This document shows, one piece after another, positions 34,979-48,062 of a stretch of DNA of 64,000 nt (position 1 is the first letter of the stretch; each line of letters begins with the position of its first letter). Source of the stretch: Aphelocoma coerulescens (taxonomy: Eukaryota > Chordata > Aves > Passeriformes > Corvidae); NCBI RefSeq assembly GCF_041296385.1, contig NC_091015.1, positions 53,448,345-53,512,344 of the forward strand. Direction: 5' to 3'. Below the pieces are notes generated by a model, which did no database searches, was not told the DNA's origin, and was given only the letters and a program-made list of their open reading frames with translations. Position numbers and translations under genes: made by a program.

Positions 34979-37900
34979 CTTGTTTACTTGTTTTATTTGG
35001 TTGAAGAAATACTGTGAAGGTAAATTTTCTTCCCACCAATGCCAGGTTCACTGTGACACAACTAAGAACAATTGGGGGGCACCTCTGTCCTTGTGTTGAT
35101 GCAAAAGGAGCAGGGTTTCACTGGGCACCCAGTCAGCAGCACAAGGGGCTGCTCCCTGACACAGTTCACCTGGAACTGCTTTGGAGCAGCATCAGCACTG
35201 CTGGGTGGTCACCCCTTGGGGCAGGCAGGTGGCCACCCCCAGGCTGCAATCATTGCTCTTCCCATGAAAACTGTGGAATGTGGGAAAAGCTTGCAGTGTG
35301 GTTTCAAGCAGCCAGACGCAGAGTGGTTCATCACTTATGCTAGGGTGAAATGAAAGGAAATCAGTCTCCAAGGGGCAGCTGTGTGAACATACATATTTCT
35401 TTCAACAAAGAGCTTGTGTTATGAGAGCAAGCGATGCCATAGGTAGGGAGTGATGGGCTCGTTGCCATGGGAACTGCTCTTTCTACTTGAATAACAAAAT
35501 CAATAATTGACTAAAATCTCCACTGAGTGTTTGGAGTTTGGTCCCCTTCTGTCATGTAGTTTTTATGAGAGGGGACATGATGGATTCTCCAAGAAAACAA
35601 AATCTCTGTGGGTGCTCTGTGCTGTCCCCTGCCCATCTTGGGCCCTGTGAAGTGATAAATTAATGCCATACATTAATTTAAATAGATGGAGGCTTTATCC
35701 TGCCATGCTGAAGGCCTAATTCTGTAACCCTTGCCTTTATTTGAGGGGAGCAAAGCTTGTGCTCCTAGGAATGGTAACAAAAATACCAGCAAGGTTACCA
35801 GTAATGTAGTTACCTGTTACCAGTTACAAGAGCACTGTATCAGTAAAGACTGTGTAGACTGACCACAGAGTGAGGATTGTAGGGTTTGAACCAGGTGGTC
35901 ACAATAATTACCTGTAGCTCTGAATCCCTCCCTATGGAGAAAGGAAATTCTGTTTGGGAATAGGTGAGCCAGGCTCTTCCCTGGCACAGCTCCCCAGAGC
36001 TGTGGACATGGCTCCCTCATGTCCTGGGGACCACCTGGGAGCTGGCATTTCTCCATCACCATGGTGCCAAAATAGGGTATTGCTCCAAGTACATCATGCA
36101 GGTTTCTGTTTTGCACCCACCCGTTGCACACTTTGGTCAGCAGTGAAACAATTCCCGGTGTTAACGCGTTAGAGGCTCATTACTGGGAGTGACGCTGATG
36201 CCCCACTGAGATGAACAGAGGTGATTCATGCTGCTCTGAACTGCTGGGTTTGCTTGTTTACAAACTCAAGCTACTGCTGTGACTGCTCAGTAACATCTCA
36301 GGTTATGAGTTAGTTTTTCTCATTGTGAATTTCCTTTTTGGTTATTTTTGGGGGGGGGAAGCCTTGGAAGGAGCTATTTAATTTCTGCATATGTTTTGTG
36401 TATTTGTGCTAGCAACAAGATTAGATAGATGAATTGATTTATATGTAAATATTTGTGTTTAGCCTTTTGATGTATTCAGCAAAATGATTTAATGATGACA
36501 GGATATAGTTCGTGAACACTCCCTCCCTCATCTACTTTCAGTAGTGCTGATCTTTCACACCTGGGAGCCCCAGGGATTTTTTAATCTCTGCAGTTTACAA
36601 AATATATGAACAACCTGAAAATAAACATCAAAATACTCAGGGAAAAAAACGTGATTTCTTTCCCTTCCCATTATAATCAACACGTTTATACTGGTTTGTT
36701 TTTTATTTTGTCAGATTGCAGTATCGCATACAGGGGGCATTTACACACTCAACATATTTTTTTTTCAAAGAGAGGATAGATTTTATTGTTTATATATAAT
36801 TTTGTCCACTGGGAGTTTGAGGAAGGCAGATGTCAAGGCCTGGAGTTCCATTAGAGCCAGCAGACATGATTTGATCATTGCACCAGTACAGACATAGGTG
36901 CTAAGACAAGGGGACCACTGAAAAGGGCAGCATGTGGGATCATCACACATTTTCCAATTGGTTGTTTTCCCAAGGCTTCACTTGGGCATGCATACACACC
37001 TGATATGAGCTGTTGCTCATTAGTGCATAATGGTCCCAGCTTTACTCCACACATGTACTGCAGATTGGCCTGTCTGTTTATGTGGCACCTACCATTGTAG
37101 GATGCTGGCAGTGAATCTATCAGGAGTTAGTTTCCAACTTGTGAAACTTGTTACGCTCGGTCAGCTTTGTACGTTTGACATTTGTTATCTTCAAAGAATT
37201 AAGGCCATAAAAAGGGCCTTGGACTGAGCAGGTAATAGAGGTATTGAGTACAGTATCACATATGCTGCTCTCCATTTATTTGACAGGGCTGGGGGGAATT
37301 CACTATGTTCACGAGCTGGCAAAGCCTGCAAATTGGAGTTTAACTTCAAGCTGGCTTTTTTAGTTGTAGCATTAAGTAATTCATGTGACTCAGAAGAAAG
37401 TTGGGTCCTCATCTGCTGCACAACCTGCTGAAGGCTGATGGAACTCTGTGAGACAAGCTTTTACATGGCATGAGCCAACAATATCTGAGCTGGTGCAAAT
37501 CTGTGTCAGGAGAATCTTTAGAGGCCTTATAAAGTCAGCAATGACTTTAAATTATCTCTCTTATTTTGGGTTGACAAAACAACTCCAGAAATATTTTTTT
37601 TCCAGATGAGTGACTAGAAGCAGAAGCCCTTTAATGTGGGGTCATATTTTTTGGTTTTTTTTAGCTTACTAGGTTTATTAATGGGATTATTTAATAAGGT
37701 ATATGAATATTTCCATTGATTCATCCTTCTAGTCTCAATAAAGGAAATGTTTTATCCTGCCTCCTTTTTCTTTCTGGTAGGGGCAGAACTCTGCTGCCCC
37801 CTCCAACATCTGGTTTCATAGTCAGGAGTCCACATTCATTATTTACCTTTGTCTAGCAGGGCTGCCAGCTGAAGTATCTCTTGTTGCTCTTAGTGATTTA

Positions 37901-38543
37901 GACTGTTTTTCAACAACTACTTAAATTTCCAGAAAGAGACCATTGAGGAGTTTCAAATGTGTGGGAGATTAATTGATTTTTTAAAGATTTTTTTTTTGAG
38001 AATAAAATGGTAACTTTCCATCTAAGATATAATCCAGTGTAATGAGCACATGAAACGAACAGGCATCTGTAATTAGGATGCACCAGCCATGAAAATAATG
38101 AGTCACAATAATTATTGTTATTGTAGAAAAGACACCACCACCAGACTGGAAGAAGATGGAGCTCTTTAAGTGCAGATAGCCACCTTCTTCCAGTTCTGTT
38201 TCTACTTGGACTCAAGACCTCCTGGAGACAGGAGACCTTGGAGCTCTCTTTCTGAGGAACAGGACAAGGATAAATGAAGAGATTATAGCAGGACCTAAGG
38301 CTCAGTGTGACCCTGTCTCACAGCTGACTGGGTTCACTGTGTACCAAGTTGTTTCCTTGTGCTTACCCTCTCTAGGGTATGAGGATCCCTTGACACCATG
38401 GGCAGAGATGTCTCCCTCTTGGCAAAACAAGAGGGGACAGGATGAAGAGATTTAAAAATTCCTCCCTCCCCCCAGTTTTGAAAGCAGATCTAGGAATACG
38501 CCTTTCAGATTCCTCTACTTTTTCCAGCAAAAATAGTTTTTCC

Positions 38544-38574
38544 TTTTTTATTTTTTTTATTTTTTTTTTTTTTT
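38544..38574. repeat. T-rich tract with single A interruptions
   Basis: T runs of 6, 8 and 14 bases separated by single A residues. Confidence 0.92.
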
Positions 38575-41500
38575 ATGGACATGTGCCTGTTCCCAGCTCC
38601 CTCAGAGCCTCCTCAGATCTTCCTGATGTGCTGACCTTGGCTCAGGTCACAGAATAGCCTCACTGACATGTCCCCCCATCCAAACTTTTGGGAGAGCATC
38701 TTTTTTGCTGTTACAGAAGCTGTCAAGTTTGCCAGAAAAACAAACCCGCTGACACGGAAGGCATAAAGTTGACGTGAAACAAGTGTTGGTCTATATTTAA
38801 ACCATACCCCCTCCTGGATAACTGGGAGTAATTGAGGCTTTGATGGATGAACTCTGTTACTCCAGTCATTCACTGATGAACCTTTGCACCTACTTGAAAT
38901 TCATAGAAATTCCTGTTATTGAGCCTGTTTACTGTGTACATGATGAATATGGGCCTAGCTTGCTCTAATACAATTTTGCAGTTTCCCTTATACTTTATTT
39001 TATTGAAGATCTCCCCTCTCCTTTGTCTGGATGGTTGGCAAAGAGCCAATTGCTGGATCCAGCATCATTCCTGGGGGCCATGAGCTTTGATTTTCCTCTT
39101 ACACACTGCATTCCTGCTGCCTGCACACTGGAAAGCTGTGTCATAAATCTAAGATCTGTGTCTAAATCAATATGATTTCTGTCCTCACTACTGACAGGAG
39201 TTGCTACCAAGCTTGCCAGTACATTGCTGTGAATTAGAGAAATTGCCATCTAAATTTCTTCAGGGAGTGGAGCAAAGATAACAAGAGAACCAGGAAGGAC
39301 AGTCAAGGAAATTGGGTGCGTGTTGGCCTGGGAAGTCAGCAGTTCAAATAATTCCCTTTAATATAGAACAGCACCAACCTACAGTGCCAATACCTGGTAG
39401 AACAATAGCACTGGATATATGCTTCAGGTTTGTGTAGTGCAGCATTTATCGCTGTGGAAATGGAATGATGTGCTTTCAGAGTGGTCTGCAGTAGTCTGCT
39501 CCACTGCAGTCTTACAGTGGGAAACAGAAATATGCTCAGGGTGCTGAGGGTTCATTACTTCGTATCTGCATGGGATCTTAACGTGAAACTACATGAATTT
39601 GCTTTTCTGGTGGGTTGGCTCTGGCTGGATGCCAGGAGCACCTTGTATCTGCTCTGCTGCTCCTCTCAACTGGACAGGGGAGAGAAAATGTAACAAAAGG
39701 CTTGTGGGTGGAGAGAAGGGCAGTGTCATGTCCACCTTGCAGACATCTGGCACTGGCTCTATTGGACATGGAGAAACTCCTAGTGCCTTCTCACAGAAGT
39801 CATTCAGAAGCCCCGCACTACCAAAGCCTTGCTACTCAAACCTGATACAATTATGTATTTAGGACTGTCTGAACTCTAAAATACCTTCTCATATTTAACA
39901 AAATCAGGGTTCAGGCAAAGCTGATAGCATCCTACCAAGGAGGTCATCTTGTTTTCACTTATTCCTATTTTTCTTGCAGAAAAAATATAGAGAAATTCTA
40001 GTGACTATATACCATCTAGTAGCACAGTTTTAGGGTAGGAGTTTCCCTAATTTCTACTAACAGTGTCTGTGAGAGAAGGCCTTGGGGACAGGAAAAATAA
40101 ATGACGTGGGAAGTCACAGTGCAGCATCCTGTGACTATAAGTCAGAAATGTATTTGCTCTTGTCTAACACACAGACTGTGCTCAATGGCATTTTTTCAGC
40201 TTAGTTGATAGACAAGGCAGTGACTCCAGTGAGGGTAGGATATCATCACCTTCTATAAAATGATAATCTTTCATCTCTTATCACCTTTATAGACTGCCTC
40301 TGTCCCTGCTTCCCAGGAGAGCGTGCAGTGAGGCATTTCCATGGACTTGCCTTATTTTTGCACTCTGCCTTGGGCACCTGTTATAAAAAACACCCTCTGG
40401 GAGGAGCTGGGTCACCTTTGGTCCCACACAGTACAGACATTCCTATGTCTTTTCTTTCATTTCCTGACCTAGAGAGTGGAGACAAGTGCTTGCAGTTTGA
40501 GTTAACATGTAAAACAGGTCTCTACAGCCACAGGCCTGAACCTTTACTGTTGCAAACTACCACACTGACTAATTCCCACTATCCAGATCCACTTTAGAGT
40601 AGTAGTATTTTTCAGGCAGTTTGGATTATATGTGCAGAGATACAGTAATTCCAGAGGAAAACTCCAACAACTCAAAGGGGAAATCAGAGGCTGCAGATGA
40701 CTACAGTGCACTTCTCCAATGAGCTGTGCATGCTTGTAGCCCCCACAATTGCTGATTTATAGAATACTTATTGATCATATAAAGGCTGTAAATTTGAAAA
40801 TATGGTACTTCAAATAATTTTGATTATTTCATTTATTTTGGATGCTGCTTTAACACCAGAGTGCTCTAGTCCCCAAGTTACATTTATTCCTAGCCAGTTT
40901 ATACTCCCGTGTTGTTCTACTAAGGGCAGCTCTGTGCTTTCAACCCCTCTTTACAGAGGGCACCTGTGTGTCCACCCAGTCCTGTCGCACAGCTAGAACA
41001 GAGCAAACCAAGCTCTTAGATGGCAATTGTAAATCAGCTTCCCTACTCTTCTTGGCATCCAGCTGAGAAGTATCTCATTCACTGTGGCATGTAAGTGCAC
41101 AGTCTAGTACTTTTTATAATTAAATTTCCATTGTTCCTCCCTTCAGGGTTCTCTAGTTTTTCTTAGACAATTTTCATATTGTCATCTTTACTAACTGTGA
41201 GTTCTCACTTTGAAGTCTTGGTAAGAAATGTGCAGATTGCACAATGTAAGCAATGAAAACACTAATGAATATGAATAGAAAAAAATGAAAAGATTGATCA
41301 GTAATGGATTCTGCTTATAATCTTCCTCTGGCCTGATGAAACCTTTCTTCAGCCCAGCTGGTTGCAGTTACTTTAATCACTTGAAATTTCCTGTATTAAT
41401 TCACAGTTTATGTCATAATACTCCATAGTGGTTTAACAAAGTCCAATGAATGCAATTTGCCACATTTTCCTTCATCTAGAAAATAACTTTTCCATCAAAG

Positions 41501-44324
41501 AAAGACAAAAATCTAGTTCGGCATAACTGGAATTGCTAAATATATGCTAAATGTTATCCCCTTTTATATCTTTAATGACTCTCTTCTTCCCTGCTTTCTT
41601 GTGAACACTTGCTGGTGAGACCAGACTGTTATATCTCAAGGATGCTCCCAAAGTTCTGTTCATCTCTTTCTTAAAAAAAACCAATAACTGTGTTTGCTCT
41701 TCTTCCACATAGTGCTGCATGAACCGCAGCGATGGAGGTCGCTGTGCTCTCTCACATGATTGTCCTGCCTGGAAAAGGGCAAAACCATCTCAACTTAGAT
41801 TTTGGATGGAATCTAGATATTCCTTGATGTTTTCAGCCTCTAAATCTGAACTTATCCCATCCTTGGCTTTAGCAGGCCAAATGATCTGTCCTTCTTCCCT
41901 CTAGGAGTGCTTTCCCATAGGCTTCTTCCCTGGCTTCATGTGGAAACTTCAAAGAGCACTTCTTTTTCCCTTGGATATATGGAAATATCAAGCCTTTAGC
42001 ATCCAAAAGGCTCCAAGATTTTCAGTCCAGCAGACTTGCATTTCTTGAAGATCTCCTTATTTTTCCACATATGCCTTTGTAAGAGACTCCCATTTCTCTC
42101 TTTGATTCTTTAAAGAGAAACAGCTCAGGATTTCTCCATCTCAGACCATTTCCTTCAAGTGGCTCTTTCATAATCCCTTCATTAGGTGCCAAACCCAACT
42201 TCAAAAGAGCATCAGCTCTTGTTGGCTGAGTGCCTATGTCTTCTGCTGTCTGTCAGCTCTCACATTCAGACACCCACCTCCGAGGGGAAGCGTGCACAAA
42301 GCAGAGTCTTCACCGTCATGCCCAGCCTAACAGTGAGGCTTGATCTTCACAGACACTCCGGTTCCTTGGCAGGAGGTGTAACTCTAACTACCTGGCAATT
42401 ATGTCAGCCAAAATTACCGTAAAGCACTGCATGTAGCTGGTTGCTTTCCATGCCAGGTGTCAGAGGGTATAGTACAGACCCAAACATCTCATGTTGAGGA
42501 CAGGAAATGAGACCAATTCAGTGATGACATCAATCATGTCAATAGTGATGAGTAAACAAAAGGTCACAGCTTCTTGGCAAGGCTCCTGGAGCTCAGTAAC
42601 AACAGTGGTTAAACTAACTTGAGGCTTCTGGAGTTGTGAAATATCATTATGCTAATTTTGGAGAGGCAATAGCATTAACTGAAGCCTAGGTGACTTGTTG
42701 AATTTGTCAGATTAGGGCAATTTGCTGATGTGATTCTATTTTCATTCACTGTAGTTTTGTCTTGGAACATTTAACTTCATGTGTTTATTTAATCCTGTAC
42801 TGCAATTGAATCTCTTATCTTGCATATACCTAGCCTAGATTCACAGGCCTTTAGAGAAAAGAGGCAGTTATTTTCACACCTGATTTGAAAATTTTTATAT
42901 GCTGGCTGCATTTTCAAAGTGTTTACATGATCAGGGATAAAAAGTCCTACTCACAGGACTTTTATTGGGGTGGGCCATTGCTGAGGACTCACAAAAGATC
43001 CTTTGTGCTACTCTCGGTGACATTAATACTTGTCGAATGCCTGGCCCTCTGGCCATGGGGACACGCCTATGTGTGAACTGCTACAGTCCAATTAAACTGG
43101 CTCTGAGCTCCTAAACTGACAGAGAAACTGACAATTTGGCTCTGCTGCCCTGGGGCTGTTGAGCCCAGATCACTTGGGATTTGGATGGGGTGTGTTGACC
43201 ATGTCTAGAGACTGGTTCCTGCCCCATTTCTCATTCTCACTTTGGGTCAGGCAGAACCATTTTTGGGTTACTCTTGACAGCAACTTCCGTACCCATTGCA
43301 TTTGAAACGCCTTATGACACTGACAGAGATGGACCTGCTTCAGGGAAAGCATCCTTATTGAGGAGCTTTTCTCACTGCCTTTCAGGAAAGAGATTTCCTC
43401 TTCATCCAGAGCTTTGGGATGCTGGAGGAAGGGAGGGATAGCCCAGAGTATTTACTGTCATTGCTGTGCAGAGGACTGGGCATGCAGCAAGAGCAAGAGC
43501 CAGTCCCTGTCATCAGTGATGCTGTGTCGAAGTGAAATGCAATGCATAAAGGAGGCTGGATAATGTGAAATGGAAGGCTTAAAAGCTTTTTCCTCCCCCT
43601 TTTTGTTTTCCCCTCTGGAGCCTCCTGAAAACAAAGGCAGTGCCCCTTGGCTTGAAAGGGTGTATGACTGCAGGATGTTATAAAGCAAAAGCATCGTGTT
43701 CCCTTGAAATATAATTTTGTACAAAGGTGGCTTGTATCACATCCTTGTTTGAATGCTTTTTAGAACTACTCCAGATCAGAAATCTCTTGTAATTGCTTTA
43801 AGTCCTGCTATTCCACTACTCCAGATCTAATCTTTGTTTTCAAAGTAGTAACAGTGGTTGCTGTCTGCATGCAGTCTTCAGACAAAAACATCATTATTTT
43901 GGCACCTGTTGGTCCTTAAAATCTGTGTGTTTGGCTCAGGATATCCTCAGTTCCACCTCTGTAGGTAGAGTTTTCCATCAGTTCAGTCATGGAAAAGTCA
44001 TCCACATGTCTGTTGGAGACTGCATGTAACCAGGGTTACAGCCCTGGATCTAGTCCTTTTGTCTGCAGGACAGAGTTTTTGTGACATCGGTGTAACTGAA
44101 TATCCGGATGTGTGAACAAAAATTAAACTTTTGCTCTGGGGTTTGGTTTGACTGAAACTGCAGTTTCAGAGACTTGCTAACTGAGGCTATTCTTCACAGA
44201 GATGACATAAAAAATGAGAATTTAAAGAACCTTAAACAATTTTTTGATTCCTATTTTCAAAACTTGTGAAGAAATCTGATTTCTAGAAAGAACATACGAA
44301 AAAATGTTTCTTAAAATCATTAAT

Positions 44325-44360
44325 TTACCTTTTAAGGTAAGGTACCTTTTAAGGTAAATT
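44325..44360. repeat. Tandem palindromic repeat (TACCTTTTAAGGTA x 2)
   Basis: Two copies of the 14-bp unit TACCTTTTAAGGTA lie at 44326-44339 and 44343-44356, separated by three bases. Each unit is a near-palindrome (TACCTT/AAGGTA arms), and the whole is almost symmetric. Confidence 0.9.
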
Positions 44361-45454
44361 TCAGACTTTGGTACCTGAAAATTGGATAAATGCAAAACCA
44401 TTAATTTCTTCTGGTATTCTGTTCTGTGTCCTATTTGCCTTTCTTCATAGGATGAAATTTGCTGCACAGAACTCATGTAGGAAAAAAAAGAAAATATGAG
44501 AATTTTATAATGAACACAAAATCTGGGCTCATTTCAACACTGAGCAATTCAGATCAAAATTGATGTCTCTGGCTTGCAATTTCTCTTAGGAGTACTTTTA
44601 TACTCATACAAAAGTAAAAGTTTCTACTGGAAAAGATGATCAAATAACCTTAAATCCTGGTTTCAGAGTATTTCGGGTCTGTGTTTGATATTTGCAAGTT
44701 ATGCCCCTCTGTAGTATCCACAGTGATTTTGCTGCATAGCCCTAGAAAAGGAGGGCCTGGTGCCTGCACACCCGTCCTTCCTGCCCCTGGCACTTCCTCT
44801 GCAAGGTGCGTGTGCGTTCCCTGCCGAGCCGTGTCCCATCAACCGGTAAATCCTGTGGCTGAAATGCCATCTCCCCTTGCACTCCTGCCTGCTGTGCTAC
44901 AAGTTCAGGTAAACGCTGACAATTTAAGCTGATGTTATTCTGCCTCCTGGAGAGCAGCTCCTGTCTGGAGTGCTGTGAGGCAGCAGTGATGGGAATCCAG
45001 CACTGTGAGAGAGTGGGCACAGACTCCTCTGAGGTGAAATTGTGTGAACACTTGTGTAGGGTAGCGACAGGCAGCTTCATCTCCTCCATTGCTCTGATGT
45101 TCCCCCAGTCCCCTTCCCCAGGAACGGGAGAACATGGCTGTATTTGACTTGAGACCATGCACTCCTCTCTTCTGGCAGAGCTGTTGCCAGCAGTATTTAC
45201 TCTCAACTTACTGCAGTGCCCCCATTTTATATGTGACTATTGGAGAAGTAAAAACTGTTTCAAGTCACCATTCCCCACCAGCTTCCCTCCTATGTTTGTG
45301 CTTTTTATCTCCTTCCAGGTAAGTCACTAACAGGCAGCAAAATGTTGGATGTTTGTGCTGTCTGTCTTATAAAGTCATTTACCAAGAGAGGAAGTGTTTC
45401 ATAAGTCTCTCCTTAACACAAGTGCAGACATATATTACCTTCCATTATCTGCAC

Positions 45455-46258
45455 CAATAGGCAGAGGCCAATTGCATGATGCTCAACAAGAGCAAGTGCC
45501 AGGTCCTGTGCTTGTGTCCCAACAACCCCATGCCGCACTACGGGCTGGGGACAGAGTGGCTGGAGAGCTGCTGGGCAGAAAAGGACATGGGGCTGCTGGT
45601 CAACAGCAGCTGAACATGAGCCAGCGTGTGCCCAGGAGGCCAAGAAGGCCAATGGCATCCTGGCCTGTATCAGCAACGGTGTGGCCAGCAGGACCAGGGC
45701 AGTGATTGTCCCCCTGTACTCGGCACTGCTGAGGCTGCACCTCAAGTGCTGTGTCCAGTTCTGGGCCACTCACAACAAAAAAGGCATTCAGGTGCTGGAG
45801 CGTGTCCAGAGAGGGCAACAGAGCTGGTGAAGGGTCTGGAGAATATGTCATATGAGGAGCAGCTGAGGGAGTTGGGGTTGCTTAGCCTGGAGAAAAGGAG
45901 GCTCTGGGGTGACCTTATCACTTTATACAACCACCTGACAGGAGGCTGTAGCCAGATGGAGGTCAGCCTCTTCTCCCAGGCAACCAGAGACAGGGCAAGA
46001 GGACATAGCCCCTAGATGTGCTGGGCGAGGTTCAGGTTGGACATCAGGAGGAATTTCTTCACTGAAAGGGTGGTCAGGCATTGGAATGGACTGTCCAAGG
46101 AGGTGGAGGAACACCACCACTGTCCCTGAAGGTGTTCAAGAAACAACTGGATATGGCACTTAATGCTATGGTCCAGTTGACAAGAAGGTGATCAAAGGTT
46201 GGACTCTGTGATCTTGAAGGTCTTTTCCAACCTTAATGATTCTGTGATTCTGTGATCA
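45455..46258 (+). mobile_element. CR1 LINE, 5'-truncated (end of the reverse-transcriptase ORF plus 3' UTR)
   Basis: About 800 bp follow the bird CR1 consensus as I remember it: GTGCCAGGTCCTGTGCTTGT, GAACATGAGCCAGCGTGTGC, GGTGCTGGAGCGTGTCCAGA, TTAGCCTGGAGAAAAGGAGG, TTTCTTCACTGAAAGGGTGG. It ends with AAGGTCTTTTCCAACCTTAA and the octamer-type tail GATTCTGTGATTCTGTGA. The ORF2 C-terminal reading is broken by stops and frame changes, so no active protein is made. Open frames listed across it on both strands are remnants or shadows of this element. Confidence 0.96.
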
Positions 46259-47464
46259 AGGAAACCTCTTACCAGCTTTCAGTTTTGCTTTGCTGTAAAG
46301 TCCCATCATCCTTGCTTTGCACTTCTTGCTTTTCCTCAGATTGCCAAATATTTCTTCCCAGGTTCCTGGAGTATTTTTCCATATTTACAGATTCAATTTT
46401 GGTTTGTTTGTTTCTCCTGATATCATGCCTTATGAGACCATAGAAGCATTTTGGAGGTTGTTCAAGCATCACTTTTTGACATATCTCCAAGCTAGTCTTG
46501 GAGCACCAGTCTTTATCTGCTTTGCACTTTTTGATTAGGCTATTCATCATGAAGTTACTAGCTTTAAATTATCTTCCTTCCTGCTTTCCAGGTCCTCTTA
46601 CTGTTCTATACCTAGTTCTCCACTTCTTATTTTTGCCTGCAGATACAATGCTTTATTGAATCTCTGAGCTCTGAGTTCTCAGTTTTATTCCCACTTGTCA
46701 AATTTATGCTCTGAAATTTCAGCTACTGACACCACTTTACTTGGCAGAATTTAGCACTGCTTCTTGAGGTCTTCTGGATCTGTGGTGTTTTTTTAGCTAT
46801 TTAACCTTTACTGAGGAAGAGCTTAGAAAAAGTAACTGCATTCTTAATGACAAACTTTCCTAGTGGATGATGCACACATTTTTGGTACGACACTGAAGTT
46901 TTCTGTATTTTATGTACTAGTCAAAAAGAATCTGTACATATCAGGAATTAGTTAGCCCACTCCTCCAATGACTAAGTGAGTCATGAGCAGGTGACTCACT
47001 TTACTTCTGTAAGGTACTATAAGGCAATTGCAGGACACTACAGTTAGAGTTTGTATCCTCTGAGTTTATCTGCCTAGAGTGTTGATATATCTGAACTTGT
47101 CCTTGTTTCCATTTCTGGGCTTTGATAAAGTCATGGCAGTAAAAGACGGCTCTTCAGAGGGCCAGTCAGTGAATTATAGACCAGTCTCTAGTGCTTTTAT
47201 GCACCAGCAGGGTTCAAATACAATTACACTTTTTTGAGAAAAAGTATTTATCAGTCTTAGCGATGAATGTACAGACCACCTTGGTCTTACCTTGATGTTA
47301 GAGAGCCAAACTATGGTTATAGCAAAATACAACAAGGACAACATAGAACCAACAGACTGAGTCAGAGATTTCCTAGAAGCATGGATAGCTGAATGAGCCT
47401 GATTGCAAATAACCAAAACATATATATTCCATTATATGTGGTAGGGTAGCTTTAATTTAGCATC
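46259..47464. other. Intergenic DNA between the CR1 and the solo LTR
   Basis: No gene or repeat recognised. Confidence 0.6.
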
Positions 47465-48057
47465 TGTCACAGTTTAACCCCAGCTGGCAGCCAAGCCCCA
47501 TGCAACCACTTACTCACTCCCCCACCAGTGGGATCCAGGAGAGAGCAAAACCCAGAAAACTCATGTGTTGAGGTAAGGGCAGTTTAAGAGGGAAAGCAAA
47601 AGCTGTCCATGCAAACAAAGCAAAACAAGGAATTAATTCGCTGCTTCCCATGGGCAGGCAGGTGTTCAGCTGTCTCTGGGAGAGCAGGGCCCCATCACAC
47701 ACAACAGTGACTTGGGAAGACAAGTATACTTACTCTGAAATGTCCCCCCATTCCTCATTCTTCCCCCCAATTTATACACTGAGCATGGTGTCCCATGGTC
47801 TGGAATATCCCTTTGGTCAGTTTGGGCCACCTTTCCTGGCTGTGTTTCCTCCCAACCTCCCACGCACCCCCAACTTCCCGTCCAGTGTGGCAGTATGGAA
47901 AGCAGAGAAGTCCTTGCCTTGGCTCTTTGTAAGCCCTGCTCAGTAACAACAAAAACATCTTCATTTTATCAACCTTGTGTTCAGCACAAATCCAAAACTC
48001 AGCCCCATACCGGCCACTGTGAAGAAAATTAAGTCTAACCTAGTCAAAACCAGCACA
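47465..48057 (-). mobile_element. Solo LTR of an avian endogenous retrovirus
   Basis: A 593-bp unit bounded by TGTGCTGG at its 5' end (minus strand, 48057) and CTGTGACA at its 3' end (47465), that is TG...CA termini. It has a TATA-like TGTATAAAT box on the minus strand (about 47770-47779). Flanking pentamers GCATC (47460-47464) and GCAGC (48058-48062) could be a target-site duplication with one mutation. I recognise the sequence type (CAAACTGACCAAAGGGATAT, ATAGCCCCATAC-like blocks) from many bird genomes but cannot name its Repbase family. No internal gag/pol/env sequence lies on either side, so it is a solo LTR. Confidence 0.88.
47769..47779 (-). promoter_or_regulatory. TATA-like box inside the solo LTR
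   Basis: On the minus strand this reads GTGTATAAATT. It lies mid-LTR where the U3/R boundary is expected, so it is the probable core promoter of the former provirus, directed leftward, toward the TMC2 side. Present activity is unknown. Confidence 0.55.
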
Positions 48058-48062
48058 GCAGC

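Larger units (their letters stand above)
34979..45454. other. Intergenic DNA, no gene seen
   Basis: About 10 kb without a recognisable exon or transposon, apart from T-rich and palindromic short repeats listed separately. Confidence 0.6.

Noticed and set aside
45394..46015. Plus- and minus-strand frames of 103-129 codons suggesting a gene
   Set aside because: They lie inside the CR1 LINE and contain broken pieces of its reverse-transcriptase ORF and 3' UTR.
47205..47225. GGTTCAAAT-like tRNA B-box
   Set aside because: No matching A-box or cloverleaf arms around it.
47650..47964. Short frames of 65-98 codons around the LTR
   Set aside because: They lie within the solo LTR, which is noncoding.
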